This document shows positions 18,247 through 27,928 of a DNA stretch of 56,704 nucleotides, piece by piece. The notes beneath the pieces are model-generated. The model made no database searches, was not told the DNA's origin, and saw nothing but the letters and a program-made list of their open reading frames with translations. The translations under genes were made by a program, and so were the position numbers. This stretch comes from Bacteroidia bacterium (lineage in GTDB: Bacteria; Bacteroidota; Bacteroidia; Flavobacteriales; Flavobacteriaceae): contig JAUIBW010000035.1 of the NCBI GenBank assembly GCA_030427585.1, positions 1 to 56,704 of the forward strand. Reading direction: 5' to 3'. The number at the start of each line of letters is the position of its first letter. Position 1 is the stretch's first letter.

Positions 18247-20652
18247 TTATAAGAATTTATCGGCTTTTTCATTTTTGTCACGCTTTTTACGTTTTAGTCC
18301 TTTATTTTTTCCTCCTCCAAAACGGTAAGACAGTCCAAAATAAACCGATTGGCTATCACGTCTAAACTCACCTTCTTGAATAATAGTTCTATACGCTTCA
18401 AAAGCAAATCTTTGCGTTCTGAAAATATCATTAAAATTAACACTAAAAGTTCCTTTTCCTTTGGCAAAATTATAACGTGCACCAGCATTTACAAAAACAT
18501 TGTCCTTTAATTCATACTGTAATATTTTTTGCGGACCACTATAAAAAGTAAAGATTTGAAACGTTAAGTTTTTAGAAGCTTTAAAACTATTATTAACCCT
18601 AGCATTTAATAAGGTATTATTAACTTTTACATTTTGGCCTTCAATAACTCCTTTTTGCGTTCTGGTATATACATCAAAGTTGGCATTAAAATTCCACCAT
18701 TTTATCGGTCGGTAACTTGCAGAAAACTCAACTCCATAAGCATCATTGCTATCAAAATTCGCATAATCAAGAATGAGTAATGTTGGATTGTTTTGATCAA
18801 AATAACCTATTCTATTAATCTCATCTTTAATTTTCCTATAAAAACCACCAAACGTTATATTGCCTTTATTTATTTTTCTGTTATAATTAAGTTCGATCGA
18901 ATTGGTAAACTGTGGTCTTAAGTTTTGGTTACCAACGATAATAATCTGTGGGGTACTAATCCGTCGTATAGGGTTAATCTGGTTTAGTGATGGCCTATCA
19001 ATTCGTCTGCTAAAACTTAACTGATACGAGTTTTTCTGCTCTTCATCGGGAGTGTATTTTAAAAACCCAGAAGGAAACACATTAAAAAGGTGATCTTTAA
19101 AACTATCCTGTGGCTCTCCTACTTCATTAAATTGAGTCGTTACATTATAATCTTCTAATCGAACTCCGATATTATATTGCCATCTATTAAAATTTTGACT
19201 AAAAGTTGTATAAAATGAATAGATATCTCTATCATAAGAAAAGGTTGAATTTCTAAAATCAATACGACTAGTCTCATAAGAGTTATCGGTACGTCGTAGA
19301 CGTGTTTCTATTCCAATTTCTACAGTTGATTTTTCGTTAAGAGGGTTTACATAATCAAGATTTACTATCGTATTTGTTCGTTTATCATCAACAATTTCAG
19401 TATAATCATTTACAGGTGAATTTCCTGCAAACTTAAAATCGTTAGTAATATCACTTTGTAGTGTATTATAGTCTAATTCGAGTTCTACTGTATGCCCTTC
19501 TTTAGCAAAAGAATGCAGAAAATCTACATTATAAGTCGAATTCACATTATCTCTTTTTATAATATCAAATTGCACAAAGTTGGAAGGAGTATCATTAAAA
19601 AAAGTAAGTGCTTTTTCTCCTTCGAAATCTGCATTAAACAAATTTTGATTGGTATATACCGAAAATGTATTTTTTTCGTTGATGTAATAGTCAACACCTA
19701 CTTTAAATAGATGTGATGTACGACCATTATTATTTTTGGTTAACTGATTTGTTTGCTCTACCGTCCTGGTCACTGTACCATCTGTTACCTGTGTCCCGAA
19801 ACGATTACCATAGCTCCCGTAAAAATTAGTTTTCCCTGTTCTGTAATTCAGACTCAACGAATTATTAAATCGTGCTTTTTGTCCAAAAGTTACCCCAGAA
19901 CTTATAGATCCGTTAAACCCTAAACGGGTACTCTTTTTTAGAATGATATTAATAATTCCACTCATACCTTCAGGATTATATTTTGATGAAGGATTCGTTA
20001 TCAATTCTATAGTTTTAATTGATGTAGATGGTATTTGTTGTAATAGATCGGTAGCGCTAATGTTAGTTGGTTTTCCATCAACCAGAATACGAACATTTTC
20101 ATTTCCACGAAGTGAGATTTCACCATCTTGATTAACACTTACTGAAGGAATATTACTCATAATATCACTGGCCGAAGCACCAGCAGTAGTTAAATCTTTT
20201 CCTACATTAATTACTTTTCTATCAATCTTTTGTTCAATAGTTGAACGCTCGGCTGTAATTTCGACTCCCTCAAGAGCAACAGCTTCTTCTTCAATTAAGA
20301 TAGTGCCAAAATCGATTTTATTGTTCGATTTAGTAATTGTAATACTCTTTGTAACTGTTTTGAATCCAATAAACTGAATTTCAAAATCATATGCTCCAAA
20401 AGGGATTTTCTCTATAACAAAAACTCCATTATCATTTGTAATCCCGCCAGTTGTGATCTTATCTCCGGATTTAACAATTACGTTTACATATGGTATAGGT
20501 TCTTTTGTGTTTTGATCTAATATTTCTCCTGTAACAGTTCCCGATTGCCCACACATCCCAATAGAAATAAGAAAAAGGAATATAAAAGCATGCGTTTTAT
20601 TAATATCCTCAAAAAGGTTAAGTAATGTTATTTTCATAAAGTTCATTTTCAA
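18247..20652 (-). CDS. TonB-dependent receptor with N-terminal CarboxypepD_reg domain
   Basis: An 801-residue outer-membrane protein. A signal segment (ending near GMCGQ) is followed by a carboxypeptidase-regulatory-like domain (about residues 38-125, with VTGEILDQNTKEPIPYVNV) and a plug domain (about 140-245) holding ISLRGNENVRILVDGKP and GMSGIINIILKK. The rest is an outer-membrane beta-barrel family 3 domain, ending with YFGLSYRFGGG and a very basic tail. It lacks a SusD partner. The cotranscribed secreted protein and the divergent LytS/LytTR pair suggest a regulated transport unit, with the ligand unknown. The Lys-rich tail after the last strand (about 20 residues) is unusual, because these barrels normally end at the final aromatic residue. 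Confidence 0.88.
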   Translation of the reverse strand: MKMNFMKITLLNLFEDINKTHAFIFLFLISIGMCGQSGTVTGEILDQNTKEPIPYVNVIVKSGDKITTGGITNDNGVFVIEKIPFGAYDFEIQFIGFKTVTKSITITKSNNKIDFGTILIEEEAVALEGVEITAERSTIEQKIDRKVINVGKDLTTAGASASDIMSNIPSVSVNQDGEISLRGNENVRILVDGKPTNISATDLLQQIPSTSIKTIELITNPSSKYNPEGMSGIINIILKKSTRLGFNGSISSGVTFGQKARFNNSLSLNYRTGKTNFYGSYGNRFGTQVTDGTVTRTVEQTNQLTKNNNGRTSHLFKVGVDYYINEKNTFSVYTNQNLFNADFEGEKALTFFNDTPSNFVQFDIIKRDNVNSTYNVDFLHSFAKEGHTVELELDYNTLQSDITNDFKFAGNSPVNDYTEIVDDKRTNTIVNLDYVNPLNEKSTVEIGIETRLRRTDNSYETSRIDFRNSTFSYDRDIYSFYTTFSQNFNRWQYNIGVRLEDYNVTTQFNEVGEPQDSFKDHLFNVFPSGFLKYTPDEEQKNSYQLSFSRRIDRPSLNQINPIRRISTPQIIIVGNQNLRPQFTNSIELNYNRKINKGNITFGGFYRKIKDEINRIGYFDQNNPTLLILDYANFDSNDAYGVEFSASYRPIKWWNFNANFDVYTRTQKGVIEGQNVKVNNTLLNARVNNSFKASKNLTFQIFTFYSGPQKILQYELKDNVFVNAGARYNFAKGKGTFSVNFNDIFRTQRFAFEAYRTIIQEGEFRRDSQSVYFGLSYRFGGGKNKGLKRKKRDKNEKADKFL

Positions 20653-20803
20653 AAAATTATGGTTTGAGTGGCTAAATTATAATAAGAGTAAACCCATATA
20701 AAAAAAGCAGACAGAAACCCTATAAGTGGTGCTATAGATTAGGTTACTGCCGATATATGATTTTGTCTACAGGAAATAGACTTTTGGCAACACAAACCTG
20801 CAG

Positions 20804-20840
20804 TTTGGTATCCTATATTAACTTGAGCTTTTTAAATTTG
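20804..20840 (+). promoter_or_regulatory. Putative promoter of the second LytS/LytTR operon
   Basis: TAAATTTG at 20833-20840 is a full match to the -7 consensus TAnnTTTG. TTTG at 20804-20807 lies 25 nt upstream, a little farther than usual. The start codon is at 20873, giving a leader of about 25 nt. Confidence 0.45.
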
Positions 20841-20872
20841 TACCTTTACAATGAATAGAAATAGAAAACGGC

Positions 20873-21934
20873 ATGTTACATAAAATTCAAAACTTTCTGG
20901 AAACATCAAAATTCAAGTACCTCATATTTGGGCTTTTGATTATTGTCTTTTCCGCTTCTACCTCTAGTTGGTATTATACTACAACTGAAGAATTATTAAT
21001 CACTTACAGTATAAGAGCTATACTACAGATTATTATGTCCTATGTGATTATAGAATTTTTAATTGTATATCTTTTAAATAAGGGTAAGGTTTTATTTTTT
21101 TGGATATCAATCATAATAACATTACTTACTTTTTACCTTATTTGCACCCTAACATATATGTATTATTTTGAGCCTACCTTCCCTTCAACATATGTAAATT
21201 ATATAAAACGTTTTACCGATACGTCACTACTAGGAAGGTTCACCAATATAGGTGAGTTTATATCAAAATCATTGTATTTACTTTATCCAACATTTTTAAT
21301 CCTGGTACTAAAACTTTATATAGAAAAGCAACGCTTGCTAAAGTTAAACGAACAGAAAAAAACAACTGAGCTTGAAGCATTAAAAAATCAATTAAATCCT
21401 CATTTTTTGTTTAATACATTAAATAATTTACATGCATTGGCTTTAAAAAAGTCTGATGATACTACCAAAGTAATCCAAAAGCTTTCTAATATCTTAGATT
21501 ATATTTTATATCGCTGTAATGAAAATTATGTATCATTGGATAAAGAAATTGACTTAATCGAAAATTATTTATCCTTAGAAAAAATACGGTATGCCGATAG
21601 AGTAAAAATCTCTTTTAGTAAGCATGTAACAGGACAGGAAAAAATCGCACCTTTATTATTGCTTACATTTATCGAAAATGCATTTAAACATGGAGTTAAA
21701 GAAGAAATAAATCAGGCTAGTATCGAAATCAACATCTCTAAAAAGGGGGAACAATTAGTTTTTAATGTAAAAAACAGCAAGCCGATGGGAGTTGATATTT
21801 CTATGAATAAAGATTCTATAGGTCTTAAAAACATAAAAAAGCAATTAGAATTACTGTATCCCAAGGCATATGATTTAATTATTGAAAACAAATCAAATTC
21901 ATTTTCTGCTAATCTTAAATTAGATCTTATATGA
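20873..21934 (+). CDS. LytS-type sensor histidine kinase
   Basis: A 353-residue inner-membrane kinase with four hydrophobic segments (about residues 15-35, 45-67, 75-100 and 133-150) and a His_kinase domain. The phosphoacceptor His177 is in QLNPHFLFNTLNNLHALA, with ENAFKHGV as N box and GLKNIKKQLELLYP as the G2-like segment. It overlaps its response regulator gene by 4 nt (ATGA). The pair is a paralogue of the one at 9747-11535. It is divergent from the TonB receptor operon, a common arrangement for a regulator and its target. Confidence 0.9.
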   Translation: MLHKIQNFLETSKFKYLIFGLLIIVFSASTSSWYYTTTEELLITYSIRAILQIIMSYVIIEFLIVYLLNKGKVLFFWISIIITLLTFYLICTLTYMYYFEPTFPSTYVNYIKRFTDTSLLGRFTNIGEFISKSLYLLYPTFLILVLKLYIEKQRLLKLNEQKKTTELEALKNQLNPHFLFNTLNNLHALALKKSDDTTKVIQKLSNILDYILYRCNENYVSLDKEIDLIENYLSLEKIRYADRVKISFSKHVTGQEKIAPLLLLTFIENAFKHGVKEEINQASIEINISKKGEQLVFNVKNSKPMGVDISMNKDSIGLKNIKKQLELLYPKAYDLIIENKSNSFSANLKLDLI

Positions 21935-22635
21935 GCTATACATGTTTAATTATAGATGATGAACCCTTAGCTAGAGAATTAATTGAAACATATTTAAATA
22001 AGCTACCGGATTTTGAATTGATTGCTTCCTGTTCGAGTGCTATTGAAGCTAGTTCGATATTAAATACAACAAAAATTGACTTACTTTTCTTAGATATTGA
22101 AATGCCTGTATTAAAAGGCACTGATTTTTTTAAAAACCTTGTATACAAGCCCCAGGTAATTTTTACTACTGCTTATCGTGATTATGCAGTAGATGGATTT
22201 GAATTAAATGCTGTAGACTATTTATTGAAACCTATATTTTTTGAACGTTTTTTCTTAGCTATTCAGAAGTTTTTAAAACAGGAAAGAAAATCCATTTCGT
22301 CTGATTCATTAGATGATACTAGCCATAAAAAAACAGACTTTGTTTTCGTAAACAAAGCAAAAAAGCAAATAAAAGTACTTTTTGATGATGTTCTGTATGT
22401 TGAAAGCTTAAAGGATTATATTAAAATTCATTTAGAGAATGAAACACTAACGATTAAAGAGAGTATTTCTAGTTTCGAAAAACGCATTGATAAACGCTTT
22501 ATTCGTTTACATCGTTCTTATATTGTAAATAGCGAAAAAATTACAGCATATACCAAAAATGATGTAGAAATAGGAAGAATTGAAATTCCTATTGGGAACA
22601 ATTATAAAGATAATATGCTAGCTTTTTTTAAATAA
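21931..22635 (+). CDS. LytTR-family response regulator
   Basis: A 234-residue protein with a receiver domain (Asp9-Asp10, phosphoacceptor Asp55 in LLFLDIEMP, Lys100 in DYLLKP) and a C-terminal LytTR domain (about residues 140-234) with YVESLKDYIKIH and IRLHRSYIVNS. The linker is Ser/Asp-rich. It is cotranscribed with the kinase, to which it is presumably the partner, and most likely binds the divergent region upstream of the TonB receptor gene. Confidence 0.9.
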   Translation: MSYTCLIIDDEPLARELIETYLNKLPDFELIASCSSAIEASSILNTTKIDLLFLDIEMPVLKGTDFFKNLVYKPQVIFTTAYRDYAVDGFELNAVDYLLKPIFFERFFLAIQKFLKQERKSISSDSLDDTSHKKTDFVFVNKAKKQIKVLFDDVLYVESLKDYIKIHLENETLTIKESISSFEKRIDKRFIRLHRSYIVNSEKITAYTKNDVEIGRIEIPIGNNYKDNMLAFFK

Positions 22636-22700
22636 CCGGTACAAAATTATAATCACTTCTCATAAAAGGTACATATAAAAACATCAGTTAACTCTAAAAT

Positions 22701-24413
22701 TTATACCAAAGACTTATTCTTTAATTCCTCTAGCACGAAAAACGGATCTTTATTAAAGGTTTTCCAATCCTTTTTTAGCTGTTCATATAAGATATCAATT
22801 TCGGTGAAATCAATTTTTAAATTATCTTCAGATTTTTTGAGTTCCAGGATATACTCCATAAGTTCATAACAGAGTGTAAATTGACCGCAGGCGATTAGTG
22901 TATCCATTCTATTTTTGGCAATATCCTTTTTATCCCACCATAATGTTGTTGGTGTTTCGGATGCAGTTAGGCCAACACTCATTAGCAATTTGCTGGGTGC
23001 CGGCTTAATATCCTTATTATAATTGGGCTTAGCCCCAGAATAAGGTGTCTTTTGGCCATTTAACTTATACACTGTGGTGGTAATACGTTTGTTGTTTAAC
23101 GAATATTTAGAATAAAACAAATCATAATTAAGCCTGCGCATTTGTTTTAAAAACACATCATTAATCATTTTTACTGCAGATGTTAATCGATTAGTAAGCA
23201 TTTGTTGCACCAATCCCATATCTAATTTATTAAAACTCAGAATATCATCTACCAGTGGTTCTGGTACATTTTTTTTAAAAAGTGATGCCATCTTAGTTTT
23301 AAAAAATTTCAGTACAACCGAGGCAAATCCACCCAATATAGTTAACGTTAAACCAATACCTATTACTATACTGCCAATGATATAGATGGCAGGCCAGGCA
23401 CATGCATCACAACTATTAAAAATGTTCATCGAATTTAAAACTACCATAAGTACTCCTAATAAAAGAAGTATCCAATACAATGGTTTAATCTTGAAATATG
23501 CTAATGCTTTAGCTACAAATTGTTTTAAAGAAACTCCTTTTTTCTCAAAACTATTATCCTGATACCAGGGGACCATTTTAAAACTTCCAACATCATTTAC
23601 AATAATAAGGCTGAGTGTGTTTTTCATTCTCTCATTAATCCGCATCATACTACCAATCCCTTGATTGTCTGCAATACCACCATCCATAATTCCTACACCA
23701 TCAATAAATCTATCGAGACTTTTTAATGCTTTATAATCTGTAGTAGTATGATCTTTAAAATAATCATCTGGAAATTGTAAGGGTTCAAACCCAAGAGGAA
23801 AACAGGAAGATGAAGCAATAATATCTCCTAATTGTACTTTAAATTTAAGCTTTTCTACAGATGTATTAGAAAGAGGGGAATTACCAAAGACCCCCGTGTT
23901 TTGAAATCTATACGTAAGTCCAAACGAAAAATCTGTAGCATTATAACATACTTGCTTTAAATGTTGTGATGCCGGGTTTTGAAACATAGAAAAATCTCCC
24001 TTAAAGACTTCCATTTCTGCATAAGTCAATGCAAATGCATTAATTAGAGAACGTGTCTTGTATGCATTATTTTTCCAAATAGTATCATCCTCTAGCTTCT
24101 TAATCGCAGTGTCTAATAATTTATCATTTTTAGGTTCAAAGATTTGATAAAACGTTTTAAAAAAATCTAAAAAATTGTGTTTTGTATCCTGCGCAGATTT
24201 CGCATAAGCAACTGCCAAAAGGGTCCCGCCACTAACAGAGCTTAGAGCTTCTACATATTCTAATAGAGGTTTCCCTTTAAATTTGACGTTATTTAAATAC
24301 GAGAGTATTCCCAAAGCATAGAATGTTGCTCGATATCCCCCACCACTAAAACACAAGCCTATATTTTCAAAAGGAATAAAGGCACTTTCGGTACTACTAT
24401 TGTCTTCACTCAT
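22701..24413 (-). CDS. Membrane-anchored patatin-like phospholipase
   Basis: A 570-residue protein. The N-terminal patatin domain (about residues 17-280) has the oxyanion hole SGGGYR (residues 23-28), the nucleophile Ser61 in SSVSGG (a variant of GxSxG) and the catalytic Asp in MDGGIADNQG. Two hydrophobic helices follow at about residues 310-365 (YWILLLLGVLMVVL and IGSIVIGIGLTLTIL), then a cytoplasmic C-terminal part of about 200 residues. The arrangement suggests a lipid acyl hydrolase tethered to the inner membrane. Some patatins act in anti-phage signalling, but no nucleotide cyclase lies nearby. The gene stands alone. Confidence 0.85.
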   Translation of the reverse strand: MSEDNSSTESAFIPFENIGLCFSGGGYRATFYALGILSYLNNVKFKGKPLLEYVEALSSVSGGTLLAVAYAKSAQDTKHNFLDFFKTFYQIFEPKNDKLLDTAIKKLEDDTIWKNNAYKTRSLINAFALTYAEMEVFKGDFSMFQNPASQHLKQVCYNATDFSFGLTYRFQNTGVFGNSPLSNTSVEKLKFKVQLGDIIASSSCFPLGFEPLQFPDDYFKDHTTTDYKALKSLDRFIDGVGIMDGGIADNQGIGSMMRINERMKNTLSLIIVNDVGSFKMVPWYQDNSFEKKGVSLKQFVAKALAYFKIKPLYWILLLLGVLMVVLNSMNIFNSCDACAWPAIYIIGSIVIGIGLTLTILGGFASVVLKFFKTKMASLFKKNVPEPLVDDILSFNKLDMGLVQQMLTNRLTSAVKMINDVFLKQMRRLNYDLFYSKYSLNNKRITTTVYKLNGQKTPYSGAKPNYNKDIKPAPSKLLMSVGLTASETPTTLWWDKKDIAKNRMDTLIACGQFTLCYELMEYILELKKSEDNLKIDFTEIDILYEQLKKDWKTFNKDPFFVLEELKNKSLV

Positions 24414-24532
24414 AATTCCAGAATTTATAGTATAATTTTAATAAAAGAATACATTAATACGAAATCTAAATCAACTGTTTATGATCAATAAAATTAATAT
24501 GGGAAACTAAAAAATGACAATTATGATATTTA

Positions 24533-24583
24533 GAAGTAATTTAAACTATTTTTCGCCAGAATCAAAAAAGTTTAAATTACTTC
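24533..24583. terminator. 15-bp inverted repeat downstream of the aminotransferase gene
   Basis: GAAGTAATTTAAACT at 24533-24547 is perfectly repeated in inverted form at 24569-24583 with a 21-nt loop. It lies between the end of the minus-strand aminotransferase gene and the start of the patatin gene. It may act as a terminator for the former or as an operator for the latter. Confidence 0.45.
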
Positions 24584-24635
24584 ATAAACTTAAGATGAAC
24601 TGTTATAGCTAACAATACGTAAAAATACCTGTTTT

Positions 24636-25934
24636 TTAAATACAATCTTGTATTGCTTCATCCAAAATCGCAATGCCTAAATCTATTTCTTTTTTACTTA
24701 TGGTTAATGGAGGTGCAATTCTAAAGACACTTCCGTAGCCTTTCATTCTAACTATATTCATATTTAATCCCAGCTCCAGGCATCTACTGCATATTTTTTG
24801 GCCTAAATCATCATCTGGTATCTTTGTTTCGCGATCTTTTACAATTTCAACTCCTAATAAAAGTCCACTACCTCTTACATCCCCAATACATTCATATTTC
24901 TCATGTAGCTGTAGCAATTGCTGCTTTAAGTACTTTCCTTTTTCTAGGGCATTTTTAGCTAATTGTTGTTCATCAAGTATGTCGAAAGCTGCTAAGCCAA
25001 AGGATGCACAAAAAGGATCAGACACATGAGAAGTCACATAGACAAACCCTCTTTTATGGCATTCTTCCTCTATTTCTGCTGTGGTAACCATTGCCGCCAA
25101 AGGAAGCCCCCCTCCCAGTGTTTTTGATAAGGTCAAAAAATCAGGGACAACATCATATTGTTCAAAAGCAAAAGTAGTTCCCAGGCGTCCTAATGCTGTT
25201 TGAGCTTCATCAAATATTAGCAATAATCCACGTTCTTCACATAACTCTTTTAACCTTTTCACATAATCGGGTTTTAATTCTATCATCCCTGCGGCACTCA
25301 ATAAAGGCTCTGCAATTAGTGCGGCATATTCACCTACCGATTGCTGATCGGCCATTTTTATACCTACCTCTAGGCAAGTATGATCACAACTCCCTTTACA
25401 GTGTGCAATCGGGCAGCGATACTCATAAGGTGCCGGTATCATCAAACTACCCGACATCGCAGGTCCATACCCTTTTCTTGTTTTTGAATAAGTATACGAT
25501 TGTGCTCCCGCAGTCATACCGTGCCAGGATCCAGAAAACCCTATAATTTCAAAACCACCGGTAACTAATTTTGCCATTCGTATTGCTACCTCATTCGACT
25601 CGGACCCTGTATTTAGAAATATACATTTAGATAGACTATCGGGTAGTTTACTGGTTAATTTTTTGGCAAGTTTAATAACCGGAGGAGACAAAATAGAACT
25701 TAATAAATGAATAGCTTTACCTCCCGACTTTTCTAATATTTCAACAAATTTTGGGTGGTTATGTCCAAATACAGAACACATTTGACCAGATGTAAAATCT
25801 AGGATAGCATCTCCTTTTTTATTATAGATATAGCTTCCAAAAGCTTTTTCGGCAATAAAAGGCGAAAACTCACCACAATATCGTATGAGTGCTTCCTGGG
25901 CCTCTTCTACTTCTTTTGAGTTTAAATCTTGCAT
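24636..25934 (-). CDS. dgdA: 2,2-dialkylglycine decarboxylase-like class III aminotransferase
   Basis: A 432-residue PLP enzyme of fold type I. Remembered features of the Burkholderia dialkylglycine decarboxylase line up closely: DFTSGQM (Gln51), the substrate-pocket Ser80, NTGSESNE, SWHGM with Trp138, FDEAQT with Asp242, the PLP lysine Lys271 in SKTLGGGLPLAA, and HVSDPF. Such enzymes decarboxylate and transaminate 2-aminoisobutyrate or similar amino acids. A Cys-rich insert (about residues 174-187, CPIAHCKGSCDHTC) is absent from the Burkholderia enzyme as I remember it. An AraC-type regulator lies 56 nt upstream in the same direction. The name rests on remembered sequence similarity, so related class III aminotransferases are not excluded. 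Confidence 0.8.
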   Translation of the reverse strand: MQDLNSKEVEEAQEALIRYCGEFSPFIAEKAFGSYIYNKKGDAILDFTSGQMCSVFGHNHPKFVEILEKSGGKAIHLLSSILSPPVIKLAKKLTSKLPDSLSKCIFLNTGSESNEVAIRMAKLVTGGFEIIGFSGSWHGMTAGAQSYTYSKTRKGYGPAMSGSLMIPAPYEYRCPIAHCKGSCDHTCLEVGIKMADQQSVGEYAALIAEPLLSAAGMIELKPDYVKRLKELCEERGLLLIFDEAQTALGRLGTTFAFEQYDVVPDFLTLSKTLGGGLPLAAMVTTAEIEEECHKRGFVYVTSHVSDPFCASFGLAAFDILDEQQLAKNALEKGKYLKQQLLQLHEKYECIGDVRGSGLLLGVEIVKDRETKIPDDDLGQKICSRCLELGLNMNIVRMKGYGSVFRIAPPLTISKKEIDLGIAILDEAIQDCI

Positions 25935-25990
25935 AACGTTTTACTTTTGATAGCAAGTTCCGTCAATTTTAGAGTCTAAAATTGTAAAAT

Positions 25991-26746
25991 TCAATCATTT
26001 TTAACCAGATCGGCATATTTTTTTGGAATCATACCAACATTCATTTTAAAGTATTTATTAAAATGACTTTGATCAAAAAAACCTGTATCATAAGCAATAT
26101 CAGTAAAACTATCTCTCGCCTTTATGTATTCTTTTGCTTTCTCTATTCGTAGATTTTGTAGATAGCGAATAGGCGAAATTCCAATATTCGTTTTAAAAAG
26201 ACGCTGAAAATGACTGTCACTTAAACAAGTTAAATCTAATAATTCTTCTACCAGTATAGTACGATTATAATTATGCTCGAAATGTACCAGTGCCTTTTTC
26301 AAAATAAGTTTTGATTTTGTTGAATTAGCGTTTCTACTAATCAAAAAATGTTTAAACACATCCGGGACTTTAGTTTCTTCATGGTCCTTAGTACCAAAGG
26401 TATTCTTATTAGCATCCCTAATAGATTCGAACCAGGTATCAAAATGATGCTTATACGAATGGCAATTCTGTATTATTGTTAGCCCTAATCGGTTACTGGA
26501 AGTAGTATTGAAAGAATACAACTTTGGAACCCTTATCACCTTATAGTGAAAAAAGTTCTCTATCAATGTCTGGTGTGCTACATAAGGAGGGATTATTACT
26601 AAATCACCTGCTTTTAAGGTAAATATAGTATCTTTACATATAAGATTAGAGCTTCCATTTATGATATAAGAAAATGTATAGCGATCCGGATGCAAATGCA
26701 TCGGAAAAAAATGTCTTTTATCATAATATATGGTTGCACATTCCAT
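25991..26746 (-). CDS. AraC-family transcriptional regulator
   Basis: A 251-residue protein with an N-terminal AraC-type cupin (about residues 5-95; MHLHPDRYTFSYII then LKAGDLVIIPPYVAHQT) and a C-terminal double helix-turn-helix (about 150-248), with LTCLSDSHFQRLFKTNIGIS and IAYDTGFFDQSHFNKYFK. The cupin should bind a small effector. The gene precedes the dialkylglycine decarboxylase-like gene by 56 nt on the same strand, so it probably controls that enzyme in response to an amino acid, possibly as one transcript. Confidence 0.88.
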   Translation of the reverse strand: MECATIYYDKRHFFPMHLHPDRYTFSYIINGSSNLICKDTIFTLKAGDLVIIPPYVAHQTLIENFFHYKVIRVPKLYSFNTTSSNRLGLTIIQNCHSYKHHFDTWFESIRDANKNTFGTKDHEETKVPDVFKHFLISRNANSTKSKLILKKALVHFEHNYNRTILVEELLDLTCLSDSHFQRLFKTNIGISPIRYLQNLRIEKAKEYIKARDSFTDIAYDTGFFDQSHFNKYFKMNVGMIPKKYADLVKND

Positions 26747-26892
26747 ATTATAAACAACTTATATGACTGTTCATTTGTTTAACTTCAATATTCTAAAAGC
26801 TACTTGAATTACCCAAGCAAAACAATTTTGTTACAATTATTAAATCAGGTTTGCTTGAGTTTAACCAATTTACTAAAATTAATTATAAAATT

Positions 26893-26948
26893 GAGAACGT
26901 GTGTAACCACTTCGTTCTCACATTAAGAAATGTTTAGATTTCTTAATG
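26893..26948. terminator. Paired hairpins downstream of the NTF2-like operon
   Basis: GAGAACG at 26893-26899 pairs with CGTTCTC at 26913-26919, and CATTAAGAAA at 26921-26930 pairs with TTTCTTAATG at 26939-26948. They lie between the end of the minus-strand operon at 27035 and the AraC gene and may terminate the operon, although no clear T run follows on the minus strand. Confidence 0.4.
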
Positions 26949-27034
26949 CTCGTTTCATATGTGTTTCTTCTTTATTTTTTGACTTTTATAAAATGTAAAG
27001 ACAAAGTTTAGAAAGCATATTTCAAAATACCTTG

Positions 27035-27487
27035 TCACTTAATTGAGTTCCATATATCTAAATACATTTTCCAGTTACTCCCAATCTTTTTCCAAACAAT
27101 TACATATTTACCTTTCCAGGTAATTTCTTCTCCGTCAGCTTTTTTAGTAGTTCCTTGATAGGTACCATAATCATAGGCTTCATCACCCATGATTTTAATT
27201 TCAATAGGATCAATTTTATGGTTAATGATTGCTATTCCTTCCGGAAGTTTCCAATACCCCAATATATCTTCGGTTCCTTCTATAATTTTTAAATTATTAG
27301 GGAATATTTTGGCATCCTTGGTATACGATTCGCCAATCATTTTATAATCTGAAGCATTTACATATTTAGAAAAATTTTTACCGTTTTCTAATATTTGGTT
27401 GATTTCTGCCTTTTCTCCAATATAAGTTTGACCGATCACCTGATTACCAGTAAATACCAGAAGTACAACAAATAATAACGATTTCAT
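27035..27487 (-). CDS. Secreted SnoaL/DUF4440-like NTF2-fold protein
   Basis: A 150-residue protein with a signal peptide (about 19 residues, ending VIGQ). The mature part has the cone-shaped NTF2 fold pattern of DUF4440/SnoaL-like proteins: an N-terminal helix ending in NASDYKMIGESYTKDAKIF, a strand with EIKIMGDEAYDYGTY, and a last strand KYVIVWKKIGSNWKMYLDIW. Such proteins bind small molecules or act as polyketide-cyclase-like enzymes. It is the last gene of a three-gene operon, 3 nt after the second NTF2-like gene. Confidence 0.75.
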   Translation of the reverse strand: MKSLLFVVLLVFTGNQVIGQTYIGEKAEINQILENGKNFSKYVNASDYKMIGESYTKDAKIFPNNLKIIEGTEDILGYWKLPEGIAIINHKIDPIEIKIMGDEAYDYGTYQGTTKKADGEEITWKGKYVIVWKKIGSNWKMYLDIWNSIK

Positions 27488-27490
27488 TTT

Positions 27491-27922
27491 TTAGTTTTTT
27501 TGTTTTCTATAGAATATTTTACTCACTACTTTCCATTCTCCATCTACCTTTAATAGATTCATGTAATCTATAAATGCAAAAGTTTCGTATTCAATTTTAA
27601 GTTTTACTTGTGCTGCATTTCCTGTGATATCTATGGCAACAATTTTGGTTTTCCGGTTTTGTTTTGGCCCGGGTTTCATTACTTTTTTAAAGAATTCTAG
27701 AGCATTAACCTCTTTATACCCTTCTTTTGAAATAAATTTCATCGTAGCATTGGTATGAAATGCTTTTTTTAAGGTTTCAAAATCATTGTTTGTACCACCG
27801 TCCAAGTAATACGTTACGGTCTTTTCTACAAGTGTTTTATCAGATTCCTGAGCAAAAGTTAGTGAAGAAATACTAATACATACGAGTAGAGCATAAAATA
27901 TTATTCTCATTTGTTTATTCAT
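27491..27922 (-). CDS. Secreted lumazine-binding-like NTF2-fold protein
   Basis: A 143-residue protein with a signal peptide (about 24 residues, ending TFAQ). The rest follows the Lumazine_bd_2/NTF2-like family: VEKTVTYYLDGGTNNDFETL, FHTNATMKFI, then a C-terminal strand pair with IDYMNLLKVDGEWKVVSKIF. No catalytic residues can be picked out. It lies 6 nt after the DJ-1/PfpI gene and 3 nt before a second NTF2-fold gene, so all three should be made together. Confidence 0.78.
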   Translation of the reverse strand: MNKQMRIIFYALLVCISISSLTFAQESDKTLVEKTVTYYLDGGTNNDFETLKKAFHTNATMKFISKEGYKEVNALEFFKKVMKPGPKQNRKTKIVAIDITGNAAQVKLKIEYETFAFIDYMNLLKVDGEWKVVSKIFYRKQKN

Positions 27923-27928
27923 TTTAAG

